Assembly (NCBI GenBank): GCA_030731685.1
Contig: JANQTO010000452.1
Coordinates: 1-10,512, forward strand
Reading direction: 5' to 3'
From: Nonlabens sp.
GTDB taxonomy: Bacteria; Bacteroidota; Bacteroidia; Flavobacteriales; Flavobacteriaceae
DNA: 10,512 nucleotides
Shown here: in pieces, positions 1-6,172 of the stretch
Position numbering within the stretch: the first letter of the stretch is position 1
How the letters are laid out: each line of letters opens with the position of its first letter
The notes under the pieces: generated by a model
The model's input: the letters and a program-made list of their open reading frames with translations, nothing else
The model's database searches: none
What the model was told of the DNA's origin: nothing
Position numbers and translations under genes: made by a program

Positions 1-117
1 TATATATATTTTTTTTAAAATTAAACAAGCTTAGTTAAAGAATTCTCTCCTTTTATTTTTTTGTTTCTTTAAATTAATGTTTACTATTCTCTATATGTTT
101 TTTGGAATGAAGATAAT

Positions 118-498
118 TTGAGCTACGTTCAGAAGTTTGATAATTGTGGCAAATTTAAGCTAATTAGTTTTCCCAGATCAGCTACCCACGAATATTATCA
201 AAATTACTCTCAGGACATAATTGATTCAGAAGTAAAACAGTATAAAGTTGATGAGAAATCCTATACGAATTTAAACCATCAACCCTTAAGATACTTTTGG
301 TTTATAAAAAATGGCGAAACTTTTAAAACGAATCTCAACAAATTTGATTTGACAACCGTCGGGAATGAATCTAAATGGATTACGAAGCCTAATTTGAACT
401 ATGAGTTTAATCAAAATCAACCGATTGTAAAATTGAATGAGAAATCAGAGGAGCTTATTGACTTGTTGAAAAAACAAAATAAGTTCTTACGAGAATAA
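118..498 (+). CDS. hypothetical protein, possibly a gene remnant
   Basis: I do not recognise this gene. The frame has a stop at 70-72 and is open from 73, but it contains no ATG near its beginning; the first usable start is TTG at 118, giving 126 residues. The ATG at 107 is in another frame and stops after four codons. The product is soluble-looking, rich in Lys, Asn, Tyr and Phe, with no signal peptide or membrane segment, and has a short amphipathic, charged C-terminus around residues 105-126 that could be helical. The upstream 72 bases are very AT-rich and not coding. It could be a genuine small protein with a TTG start, or the 3' remnant of a larger gene whose front was lost. Codon use and length do not decide between these. 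No terminator is visible after it. Confidence 0.35.
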   Translation: MSYVQKFDNCGKFKLISFPRSATHEYYQNYSQDIIDSEVKQYKVDEKSYTNLNHQPLRYFWFIKNGETFKTNLNKFDLTTVGNESKWITKPNLNYEFNQNQPIVKLNEKSEELIDLLKKQNKFLRE

Positions 499-571
499 TA
501 CTTAAGCATACGGTGTTATTAATAAAACAACGCAATTCTTTACTAATATCAATACTCAGAAAATTTTCAAA

Positions 572-600
572 TTTGAACTGTACTTATTTACATCCTTTTG
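572..600 (+). promoter_or_regulatory. candidate Bacteroidota-type promoter of the barrel protein gene
   Basis: TTTG at 572-575 is followed after 17 bases by TCCTTTTG at 593-600, one mismatch from the TAnnTTTG -7 element. This predicts a start of transcription near 605 and a leader of about 40 bases before the ATG at 645. It supports the ATG at 645 over the upstream in-frame ATG at 513, which would lie before the promoter. Confidence 0.4.
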
Positions 601-644
601 TACGTTTTCAGTCTTACATTTATACAAAAAGCTTATTAATAATT

Positions 645-1229
645 ATGAAAAGCAGAATGCAATTCCTTTTCGTACTACTATTTATAGCAGGTATTTCAAA
701 TGCACAAGAAGCTCGAAAAGGGTTTTTTAACCTTTCCCGAGTAGGCTATCAAGACGCGACAAACGTGGAATTAAAAACATACACAGCTAGGCAACTTAGC
801 AGTGATGTGGTTTTGATTCCGAGTGAGACTTATGTGCTATCAGTAAGCAATATCACAGGCTACTTTTTTAATGAGCATTTCAGCGCTGGTGTTGGTATAG
901 GAATCGAGTCTATAAATACTCCAGAACTTAAAGCTATTCCTATATTTTTAGATTTGCGTGCATATTTAAGCAAAAGCAATAACACGCCGTTTGCCTATTT
1001 TAATTTGGGACCCAATATTAATCCTAAAATTCAGGATGGAAACTTCCAATCTGGTGGCGTTTTGAATGTTGGAATTGGCTATCAGCGAGAGGTTTTAGGA
1101 CTGAAGTTGCAATTAGACGCTGCTTATAATTTTAAAAATTTAGAGGCTTCATCAGCTCCGCAAGCGGGCAATTATAACAGCTATAAAGTTGAAGCCATGA
1201 GTATAAACCTAGGTATCATCTTCTTTTAA
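645..1229 (+). CDS. small outer-membrane beta-barrel-like protein
   Basis: The protein of 194 residues begins with a clear signal peptide: a basic N-terminus (MKSR), a hydrophobic core at residues 6-17 and a cleavage site near SNA-Q at 18-21. The mature part has short alternating segments rich in aromatic and glycine residues (for example around residues 80-88 and 139-150) and ends in Ile-Ile-Phe-Phe, as in outer-membrane barrels. I infer a small 8-stranded-like barrel in the outer membrane; no substrate can be named. The frame is open from ATG 513, but the 44 extra residues there look unlike coding sequence and would bury the signal peptide, so I chose ATG 645. It is flanked by its own candidate promoter and a terminator, so it is probably monocistronic. 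It could also be a periplasmic protein with an unrelated beta fold. Confidence 0.7.
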   Translation: MKSRMQFLFVLLFIAGISNAQEARKGFFNLSRVGYQDATNVELKTYTARQLSSDVVLIPSETYVLSVSNITGYFFNEHFSAGVGIGIESINTPELKAIPIFLDLRAYLSKSNNTPFAYFNLGPNINPKIQDGNFQSGGVLNVGIGYQREVLGLKLQLDAAYNFKNLEASSAPQAGNYNSYKVEAMSINLGIIFF

Positions 1230-1249
1230 TACCCATCGTATTTGACATT

Positions 1250-1277
1250 AAACCCGAAGTTCATGGCTTCGGGTTTT
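1250..1277 (+). terminator. rho-independent terminator after the barrel gene
   Basis: AAACCCGAAG (1250-1259) pairs perfectly with CTTCGGGTTT (1267-1276) across a 7-base loop, and the right arm runs into TTTT (1274-1277). It sits 20 bases after the stop and just before the promoter-like motif of the next gene. Confidence 0.8.
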
Positions 1278-1292
1278 GTGGTTATTTGAGGC

Positions 1293-1300
1293 TACCTTTG
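1293..1300 (+). promoter_or_regulatory. TACCTTTG -7 element, apparently leaderless start
   Basis: TACCTTTG matches the Bacteroidota TAnnTTTG -7 consensus exactly. The ATG of the ABC ATPase gene begins only four bases later, so transcription should start at or next to the start codon. No well-spaced -33 TTG is visible: the nearest TTTG (1275-1278) is only 14 bases upstream and lies in the terminator. Confidence 0.55.
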
Positions 1301-1304
1301 CAAC

Positions 1305-2231
1305 ATGCTCAACTTAGAGAACATACATTTTTCATACGGCGCTAAACCTACGCTTGTAGATATTAATCTGCAGCTGGAGCAAGGAACTATAGCGGCAGTT
1401 ATAGGCGAAAGCGGCTGTGGCAAAAGTACCCTACTCGATTTAGTTTATGGTCAGTTACAGGAAGCCAGCGGAACGGTTACCTACAATGGAGAGCAACTTC
1501 AAGGAGCAAACTACCATTTAGTTCCTGGGCATAACATGATGAAATACGTCCCGCAAGAATTTGACCTCATGCCCTTTACCACTGTTTTTGAAAACGTGGG
1601 TGAGCATGTTTCCCTCCAAAATGACGACCGCAAAGCAATCATTACTGAAATGCTTCAAATAGTAGGTATGGAAAGCTTTAAAGACCGCAAGGTGAAAACC
1701 CTTTCTGGCGGCCAGAAACAGCGCGTAGCTATCGCTAAAGCCCTTGCACAGCAACCGCAGGTGCTGTTGATGGACGAGCCATTTTCAAACATTGATAATT
1801 TTAGAAAAAACGAACTGCGCCGCAGCCTGTTTTCATATTTTAAAAAGAACGACATAACCTGCCTGATAGCAACGCACGACAAAGATGATGTGCTCGCCTT
1901 TACAGACCGCACCATCATTATGCGAGAAGGTCAGGTCATAGACGACCGTGAAACCTATGAGGTTTATGAAAAACCAAAGACCGTTTATGGCGCATCGCTT
2001 TTTGATGATGTGAACCTTATCCCTGCAGGTTTTTTGGGTAACAAAAAAGAATTGATATGCTATCCACATGAATTGTCTCTTGACCATGCTGGAACTGCAA
2101 TGACTGTTAATGGTTGTTATTTTAGCGGGCAAGACTATTTAATTACAGCCTTTAAAAACGATATCACTTTGTACATTAAAAATAGTAAGCCACTTACCAA
2201 AGGAGAATCTATAAACGTCTCCGTAAAATAG
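1305..2231 (+). CDS. ABC transporter ATP-binding protein with TOBE-like tail
   Basis: This is a complete ABC ATPase of 308 residues that would power a membrane transporter from the cytoplasmic side. Visible motifs in order: Walker A GESGCGKST (34-42), Q-loop Gln84, signature LSGGQ (133-137), Walker B VLLMDEP (153-159) with catalytic Glu158, D-loop SNID (161-164) and switch His191. After about residue 230 comes a beta-rich extension of about 80 residues containing YPHELSL (253-259), which resembles the RPE(D/H)L motif of TOBE domains in importer ATPases of the PotA/FbpC/MalK type. That suggests an importer for a small solute or metal, but the substrate is unknown. No permease or binding protein lies beside it; both neighbours are unrelated, so its partner must be elsewhere or it acts without one. 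It ends in a hairpin terminator. Confidence 0.85.
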   Translation: MLNLENIHFSYGAKPTLVDINLQLEQGTIAAVIGESGCGKSTLLDLVYGQLQEASGTVTYNGEQLQGANYHLVPGHNMMKYVPQEFDLMPFTTVFENVGEHVSLQNDDRKAIITEMLQIVGMESFKDRKVKTLSGGQKQRVAIAKALAQQPQVLLMDEPFSNIDNFRKNELRRSLFSYFKKNDITCLIATHDKDDVLAFTDRTIIMREGQVIDDRETYEVYEKPKTVYGASLFDDVNLIPAGFLGNKKELICYPHELSLDHAGTAMTVNGCYFSGQDYLITAFKNDITLYIKNSKPLTKGESINVSVK

Positions 2232-2268
2232 AAAAGCCCTTTAAAACTATGTTTTTAAAGGGCTTTTC
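2231..2268. terminator. bidirectional terminator between ABC gene and accC
   Basis: GAAAAGCCCTTTAAAA (2231-2246) is perfectly complementary to 2253-2268, giving a 16-bp stem and 6-base loop. The arms are A-rich and T-rich at their ends, so it should terminate the ABC gene (+) and the accC operon (-). Its first base is the last base of the ABC gene stop codon. Confidence 0.85.
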
Positions 2269-2287
2269 AAATATGGTGAAATCCGTA

Positions 2288-3631
2288 TTACTCAGGATTC
2301 ATAACAAAGTCGTTCATGAACGCTGTGGTATAATTACCCGCAACATAATCTGGGTGATCCATGAGCTGTCTGTGAAATGGTATCGTAGTTTTGATACCTT
2401 CTATTACAAACTCGTCTAGAGCGCGCTTCATTTTATCTATCGCTTCCTGACGCGTTCTTGCTGTTGTGATAAGCTTTGCAATCATCGAGTCATAGTTAGG
2501 TGGTATGCTGTAACCTGCATAAACATGAGTGTCAAGTCGCACACCGTGCCCGCCTGGAGCGTGTAATGTTGTTATTTTTCCCGGTGATGGTCTAAAATCG
2601 TGATACGGGTCTTCGGCATTTATACGACACTCTATAGAATGTAGCATAGGCTCATAGTTCTTACCAGATATTTTAACACCTGCGGCAACTAGAATTTGCT
2701 CTCTTATAAGGTCAAAATCTATCACCTGCTCCGTAATAGGGTGCTCTACCTGAATACGGGTATTCATTTCCATGAAATAGAAATTACGGTGCTTGTCTAC
2801 AAGAAACTCAACTGTTCCCGCGCCTTCATAAGCAATATATTCTGCAGCCTTAACCGCAGCATCGCCCATTTCCTTGCGCAATTTTTTAGTCATGAATGGT
2901 GAAGGCACTTCCTCAGTAAGCTTCTGGTGACGTCGTTGAACACTACAATCGCGCTCACTTAAGTGACATGCTTTACCGTAAGAATCTCCTACAACCTGTA
3001 TCTCAATGTGACGTGGCTCTTCTATGAGTTTCTCCATGTACATATCGTCATTACCAAATGCTGCCTTACTTTCTTGACGGGCACTTTCCCATGCATGCTG
3101 CAAGTCTGCCTCTTTCCAGACAGCACGCATTCCCTTACCACCACCACCGGCAGTAGCTTTAAGCATCACTGGGTAGCCTGTTTCAAGCGCAATTTTCTTA
3201 CACTGCTCAAAATTTGCAATGATACCGTCTGAACCTGGCACACATGGTACGCCAGCTTCTTTCATGGTTGCTTTGGCCGTTGCCTTATCACCCATTTTAG
3301 AAATCATCTCAGGACTTGCACCTATAAATTTAATGTCGTGCTCTGCACAGATACGTGAGAACTCAGCATTTTCAGATAAAAAACCATATCCTGGGTGGAT
3401 AGCGTCGGCATTTGTGATTTCAGCGGCGCTTATGATGTTGGACATTTTCAGGTAAGAGTCCTTACTTGCTGGCGGTCCTATACAAACTGCTTCGTCTGCA
3501 AACTTAACGTGCAGGCTTTCAGCATCGGCCGTTGAGTAAACAGCCACCGTTTTAATTCCCATCTCTTTACAGGTTCTAATCACTCGTAGAGCAATTTCAC
3601 CACGATTTGCTATCAATATTTTTTTAAACAT
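2288..3631 (-). CDS. accC: biotin carboxylase subunit of acetyl-CoA carboxylase
   Basis: AccC carboxylates the biotin of BCCP with ATP and bicarbonate, the first half-reaction of acetyl-CoA carboxylase in fatty-acid synthesis, in the cytoplasm. The 447 residues match the usual length of about 450. The start [14 protein letters not shown] is the canonical N-terminus of the family. An ATP-grasp fold is shown by Lys116, Lys158, the glycine loop GGGGKGM (162-168), HIEIQ (208-212), the [11 protein letters not shown] segment (227-237), Glu275, Glu288, and the [11 protein letters not shown] signature (288-298) with Asn290, Arg292 and Glu296. All key catalytic residues I can place are present. It is the last gene of the minus-strand cluster and lies 97 bases after accB, a larger gap than the others, holding a palindromic repeat. 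A similar subunit can serve propionyl-CoA carboxylase, but the adjoining accB and fabH argue for acetyl-CoA carboxylase. Confidence 0.96.
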   Translation of the reverse strand: MFKKILIANRGEIALRVIRTCKEMGIKTVAVYSTADAESLHVKFADEAVCIGPPASKDSYLKMSNIISAAEITNADAIHPGYGFLSENAEFSRICAEHDIKFIGASPEMISKMGDKATAKATMKEAGVPCVPGSDGIIANFEQCKKIALETGYPVMLKATAGGGGKGMRAVWKEADLQHAWESARQESKAAFGNDDMYMEKLIEEPRHIEIQVVGDSYGKACHLSERDCSVQRRHQKLTEEVPSPFMTKKLRKEMGDAAVKAAEYIAYEGAGTVEFLVDKHRNFYFMEMNTRIQVEHPITEQVIDFDLIREQILVAAGVKISGKNYEPMLHSIECRINAEDPYHDFRPSPGKITTLHAPGGHGVRLDTHVYAGYSIPPNYDSMIAKLITTARTRQEAIDKMKRALDEFVIEGIKTTIPFHRQLMDHPDYVAGNYTTAFMNDFVMNPE

Positions 3632-3670
3632 GATATGTTGTTTTAGTTATGGCAGGTATTGCTGGCTGTT

Positions 3671-3688
3671 TCGCTTTCGCGAAAGCGA
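3671..3688. repeat. palindromic repeat, copy 1 (accB-accC spacer)
   Basis: An 18-base perfect palindrome, TCGCTTTCGCGAAAGCGA, in the accB-accC spacer. Its 16-base core and the following [A/T]GCTCT recur at 9750-9771. In RNA it could form a short GC-rich stem between the two cistrons, and it is much richer in G+C than the flanking spacer. Confidence 0.85.
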
Positions 3689-3728
3689 GCTCTTCAACAT
3701 CCCTACCTAAAATAATGACCTCGATTAT

Positions 3729-4199
3729 TTATGAAGGGTCAACTAAGAATAGCGGCTGGTCAAATTCAACCGGAGAAGAATCATCAACCAATATCTTAAC
3801 GATAGTACCGGATACTTCACTTTCAATCTCGTTGAAAAGTTTCATAGCCTCAATGATACATAGGGTATCACCTACTTTAATGGAGTCACCTACTTCACAA
3901 AATAGTGGCTTATCAGGTGCTGGCTTTCTATAAAAAGTACCTATAATAGGTGATTTTACAGTGATATAATTATTGTTTTCAACAGGCGCAACCGGTGCCG
4001 CTGCGGCTGGTGCTGCTGCTTGTGGAGCTGCCTGTGCTGGGGCTTGTTGCATCATTACCGGTGCAGGTTGTGCATAGGTAACAACATCATCGCCTCCTGT
4101 TTTAATGGTGATTTTAATATCATCCATTTCTAGTTTAACCTCGCTTGCGCCAGATTTTGCTACAAATTTTATCAGGTTTTGAATCTCTTTAATATCCAT
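3729..4199 (-). CDS. accB: biotin carboxyl carrier protein of acetyl-CoA carboxylase
   Basis: BCCP carries the carboxylated biotin between AccC and the carboxyltransferase. The 156-residue protein has the three usual parts: an N-terminal segment MDIKEIQNLIKFV with the VKLEMDD region (1-37), a flexible Pro/Ala-rich linker (about 44-73), and a biotinyl domain (about 79-156). The biotin acceptor is Lys120 in EAMKLFNEIE, and the SPIIGTFYRKPAPD stretch (83-96) belongs to the bacterial BCCP 'thumb' region type. The stop is at 3729-3731 and the start follows fabH by 20 bases, so the two are surely co-transcribed. Nothing is missing. The low-complexity linker is coded by Ala/Pro-rich codons and looks GC-richer than its surroundings, as usual for this family. 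Confidence 0.96.
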   Translation of the reverse strand: MDIKEIQNLIKFVAKSGASEVKLEMDDIKITIKTGGDDVVTYAQPAPVMMQQAPAQAAPQAAAPAAAAPVAPVENNNYITVKSPIIGTFYRKPAPDKPLFCEVGDSIKVGDTLCIIEAMKLFNEIESEVSGTIVKILVDDSSPVEFDQPLFLVDPS

Positions 4200-4219
4200 A
4201 AAGTAAAAATTAGGGTGTT

Positions 4220-5215
4220 TTAGTTATCGTAGGCCCAAGTAAGCAAGATAGAACCCCAAGTAAAGCCACCACCGAATGCGGCAAATACAAGTTTGTCTCC
4301 CTTTTTAAGTTTGGGTTCATATTCCTTTAGTAAAAGTGGTAAGGTCGCACTGGTGGTATTACCATAGCGCTCTATGTTCATCATTACTTTTTCTTCGGGC
4401 AAGTTTACACGTTTTGCTGTTGCGTCTATAATGCGCTTGTTTGCCTGATGAGGTACCAGCCAGTCCACATCTTCATTAGTCAAGCCATTGCGGATTACTA
4501 TTTCTTCAGCAACGCTTGCCATATTTGACACCGCATATTTAAAGACCGTTTTACCGTCCTGAAAAACGTAATGAAGTTTATCGTCTATGGTTTGATGTGA
4601 TGGTGGCAGTATGGAACCACCAGCATCAATTTTTAAGAATTCTCTTCCTATCCCATCGCTTTTGAGTATTTGATCCTCAAAACCGTATTCGTTTGAACTG
4701 GGTTCAAAGAGAACCGCTCCAGCGCCATCACCAAATATGATACACGTGGAGCGGTCTGTGTAGTCTAGGATACTGGACATCTTGTCTGCTCCTATAATGA
4801 GTACTTTTTTATAACGTCCAGATTCTATATAACTGGCGGCTAAGCTCATTGCATATAGAAATCCTGAGCAAGCGGCCATGAGGTCAAACGAGAATGCGTT
4901 CACTGCACCTATTTGTGTGGCGACGTATGCTGCTGTTGATGCTACGGGCATATCTGGTGTGACAGTAGCCACTACTACCAAATCAATCGTAGCAGGATCT
5001 ACATTTTTAGATTCTAATAAATCTTGAGCAGATTTTATAGCGAGAAATGAAGTTCCTTTGTCTTTATCCTGAAGTATACGGCGTTCCTTAATACCTGTAC
5101 GAGACTGAATCCACTCGTCATTAGTATCAACCATAGTTTCCAGAATAGCATTAGTAAGCTTGTATTCAGGAGCGTATGAGCCCACCGCGGTTATTGCTGC
5201 TTTTATTTTACTCAT
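4220..5215 (-). CDS. fabH: 3-oxoacyl-ACP synthase III (KAS III)
   Basis: FabH condenses an acyl-CoA primer with malonyl-ACP to start fatty-acid chains; in Bacteroidota branched primers are common, but the sequence does not show which is used here. The protein has 331 residues, typical for the family, with the thiolase fold. The catalytic triad is visible: Cys116 in MAACSGFLYA, His256 in WLVPHQANKRI, and Asn286 in ERYGNTTSATLP. The Gly-rich C-terminal loop FAAFGGGFTWGS (311-322) is also typical. It lies between rpmF (150 bases upstream, spacer with inverted repeats) and accB (20 bases downstream). The order rpmF-fabH recurs widely in bacteria and couples lipid initiation to ribosome supply. 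ATG 5215 fits the canonical N-terminus IKAAITAVGSYAP. Confidence 0.96.
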   Translation of the reverse strand: MSKIKAAITAVGSYAPEYKLTNAILETMVDTNDEWIQSRTGIKERRILQDKDKGTSFLAIKSAQDLLESKNVDPATIDLVVVATVTPDMPVASTAAYVATQIGAVNAFSFDLMAACSGFLYAMSLAASYIESGRYKKVLIIGADKMSSILDYTDRSTCIIFGDGAGAVLFEPSSNEYGFEDQILKSDGIGREFLKIDAGGSILPPSHQTIDDKLHYVFQDGKTVFKYAVSNMASVAEEIVIRNGLTNEDVDWLVPHQANKRIIDATAKRVNLPEEKVMMNIERYGNTTSATLPLLLKEYEPKLKKGDKLVFAAFGGGFTWGSILLTWAYDN

Positions 5216-5223
5216 GTAGAGAA

Positions 5224-5240
5224 TCTAATTACTTATTAGA
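5224..5240 (-). promoter_or_regulatory. short inverted repeat just before the fabH start
   Basis: TCTAAT (5224-5229) pairs with ATTAGA (5235-5240) over a 5-base loop, ending 8 bases before the fabH ATG on the minus-strand transcript. A 6-bp AT-rich stem is weak alone, but it is one of three tandem inverted repeats in this spacer. Confidence 0.35.
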
Positions 5241-5247
5241 GCTCGGA

Positions 5248-5266
5248 AAGCTACTGAAAATAGCTT
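5248..5266 (-). promoter_or_regulatory. inverted repeat in the fabH leader
   Basis: AAGCTA (5248-5253) pairs with TAGCTT (5261-5266) across a 7-base loop. The minus strand here also reads TAGCTTTC, one mismatch from the TAnnTTTG promoter element, so a fabH promoter could overlap it. There is no suitable TTG upstream. Confidence 0.3.
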
Positions 5267-5276
5267 AATAATAACG

Positions 5277-5315
5277 GAAAATGACACGCTTTTAATCAAA
5301 AAACGTGTCATTTTC
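5277..5315 (-). terminator. hairpin between rpmF and fabH, terminator or attenuator
   Basis: GAAAATGACACG (5277-5288) pairs perfectly with 5304-5315, and the stem can extend inward by four A-T pairs with one bulged C. It is a strong 12-bp-plus stem 50 bases after the rpmF stop, but there is no long U-tract directly after the stem on the minus strand, so partial termination, attenuation or RNA processing are all possible. Confidence 0.6.
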
Positions 5316-5365
5316 TAAGAATATGGTGAAAAACCGCATAAATGAGTCTTTCTGGAAAAAACTTT

Positions 5366-5563
5366 TTAAGCCTCGACAGCCTCTGACTTGTCGATAACTA
5401 CATTACCTCTGTAATACAGTTTTCCTTCATGCCAGTGTGCTCTGTGATAAAGGTGAGCTTCACCTGTTGTGCTGTCTGTTGCAATTTGAGGAACTCCTAT
5501 TTTATAGTGTGTTCTTCTCTTGTCTCTTCTGGTTTTGGAAATTTTTCTCTTTGGATGCGCCAT
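5366..5563 (-). CDS. rpmF: 50S ribosomal protein L32
   Basis: L32 is a small basic protein of the large ribosomal subunit. The 65 residues begin [17 protein letters not shown], the family signature of a Pro-Lys-Arg start with a strongly basic arm, followed by the short core with THYKIG and a [15 protein letters not shown] segment (39-53). The four cysteines of the zinc-ribbon form of L32 are absent, so this is the cysteine-free type. The start codon lies two bases after the DUF177 stop, which implies translational coupling. The acidic-ending C-terminus after VIDK is normal for flavobacterial versions as far as I recall. Confidence 0.96.
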   Translation of the reverse strand: MAHPKRKISKTRRDKRRTHYKIGVPQIATDSTTGEAHLYHRAHWHEGKLYYRGNVVIDKSEAVEA

Positions 5564-5565
5564 GG

Positions 5566-6111
5566 CTATAAATTATTATCCGTTTTTAACTCTTTTAAAA
5601 TGTCCCACCTTGGGTCTGCTTGTTGTTCGTTTTGTTTTTCTATGAAACTTGGTTTCGGCTTTAACTCTTCGAGCTTCTTCACAATGTCCGACTCTAAGGT
5701 GCCATCCTCAATTCCTGGATGTACTCTTTTTACCGGAACTGCGAGAACAAGCATTTCATAAATGTATTGAGACACGTAAAACTCATATTCACCATGAGCG
5801 AGTATGAGAAGTGATTCATTCTCGTCATTAAACTCCTGACCGAACTTTACAATCAAATCCATTTGAGCCTCTAAAGGCATATCAAATGGTTCATTTGTAA
5901 GGTCACAATTTACATTAATGACTCCTGTAGCAACAAACTCTAGGTCCATAATGGTGGGCCTTTTGTCCATGGTTACTACTACATTTATATCTGAACTGTT
6001 AAATTCTTCAAATCCAAATTCTTCAAAAAACGCATTATCAATATCATAAGTAAACTCATGTTTACCGTCCTTTAGTCCTGCAAATGCTATCTTAAAAGGT
6101 TTGAGATTCAT
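5566..6111 (-). CDS. DUF177 / YceD family protein
   Basis: YceD-type proteins accompany rpmF in most bacteria; plant and bacterial members are linked to 23S rRNA maturation or accumulation, but the biochemical role is not settled. From ATG 6111 the protein has 181 residues. Typical features are the acidic EFGFEEF region (about 25-31), NCDLTNEPF (about 80-88, where many homologues have a Cys-containing motif), the conserved [20 protein letters not shown] segment, and a C-terminal DPRWDIL. The frame is open to a TTG at 6138, but that TTG is part of a TAnnTTTG promoter motif and adds nine residues not typical of the family, so I prefer ATG 6111. It is followed by rpmF after two bases. Confidence 0.9.
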   Translation of the reverse strand: MNLKPFKIAFAGLKDGKHEFTYDIDNAFFEEFGFEEFNSSDINVVVTMDKRPTIMDLEFVATGVINVNCDLTNEPFDMPLEAQMDLIVKFGQEFNDENESLLILAHGEYEFYVSQYIYEMLVLAVPVKRVHPGIEDGTLESDIVKKLEELKPKPSFIEKQNEQQADPRWDILKELKTDNNL

Positions 6112-6117
6112 AATATT

Positions 6118-6132
6118 GCTCGTTAAACGAGC
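6118..6132 (-). promoter_or_regulatory. leader hairpin before DUF177-rpmF
   Basis: The minus strand reads GCTCGTTTAACGAGC, a 7-bp near-palindrome with a single central base, realistically a 5-6 bp stem with a small loop. It lies between the predicted transcription start (about 6131) and the ATG at 6111, ending 6 bases before the ATG, so it could affect translation of DUF177 and coupled rpmF. Confidence 0.5.
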
Positions 6133-6135
6133 GGG

Positions 6136-6143
6136 CAAAGATA
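6136..6143 (-). promoter_or_regulatory. TATCTTTG -7 element for DUF177-rpmF
   Basis: The minus strand reads TATCTTTG, an exact TAnnTTTG match, 25 bases before the DUF177 ATG and within the 61-base pdxA-DUF177 gap. No TTG is found 17-23 bases upstream, so only half of the promoter consensus is seen. It suggests DUF177-rpmF has a start of its own besides read-through from pdxA. Confidence 0.45.
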
Positions 6144-6172
6144 ATAAAAGTTATTAAAACTCATTGTTAATA

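Noticed and set aside
513..644. Upstream ATG of the barrel protein frame
   Set aside because: It would place 44 unrelated residues before an obvious signal peptide and would start ahead of the likely promoter at 572-600.
3649..3933. Plus-strand ORF across the accB-accC spacer carrying the palindrome
   Set aside because: It runs antisense through the accB biotinyl domain, whose protein is unmistakable; it is a shadow.
5429..5761. Plus-strand ORF antisense to rpmF and DUF177
   Set aside because: Both genes underneath are clear family members; the Cys/Ser/Phe-rich composition is typical of an antisense shadow.
6112..6138. TTG start for DUF177
   Set aside because: The TTG is part of a TAnnTTTG promoter motif, and the added residues are encoded by a palindromic leader; ATG 6111 fits the family.
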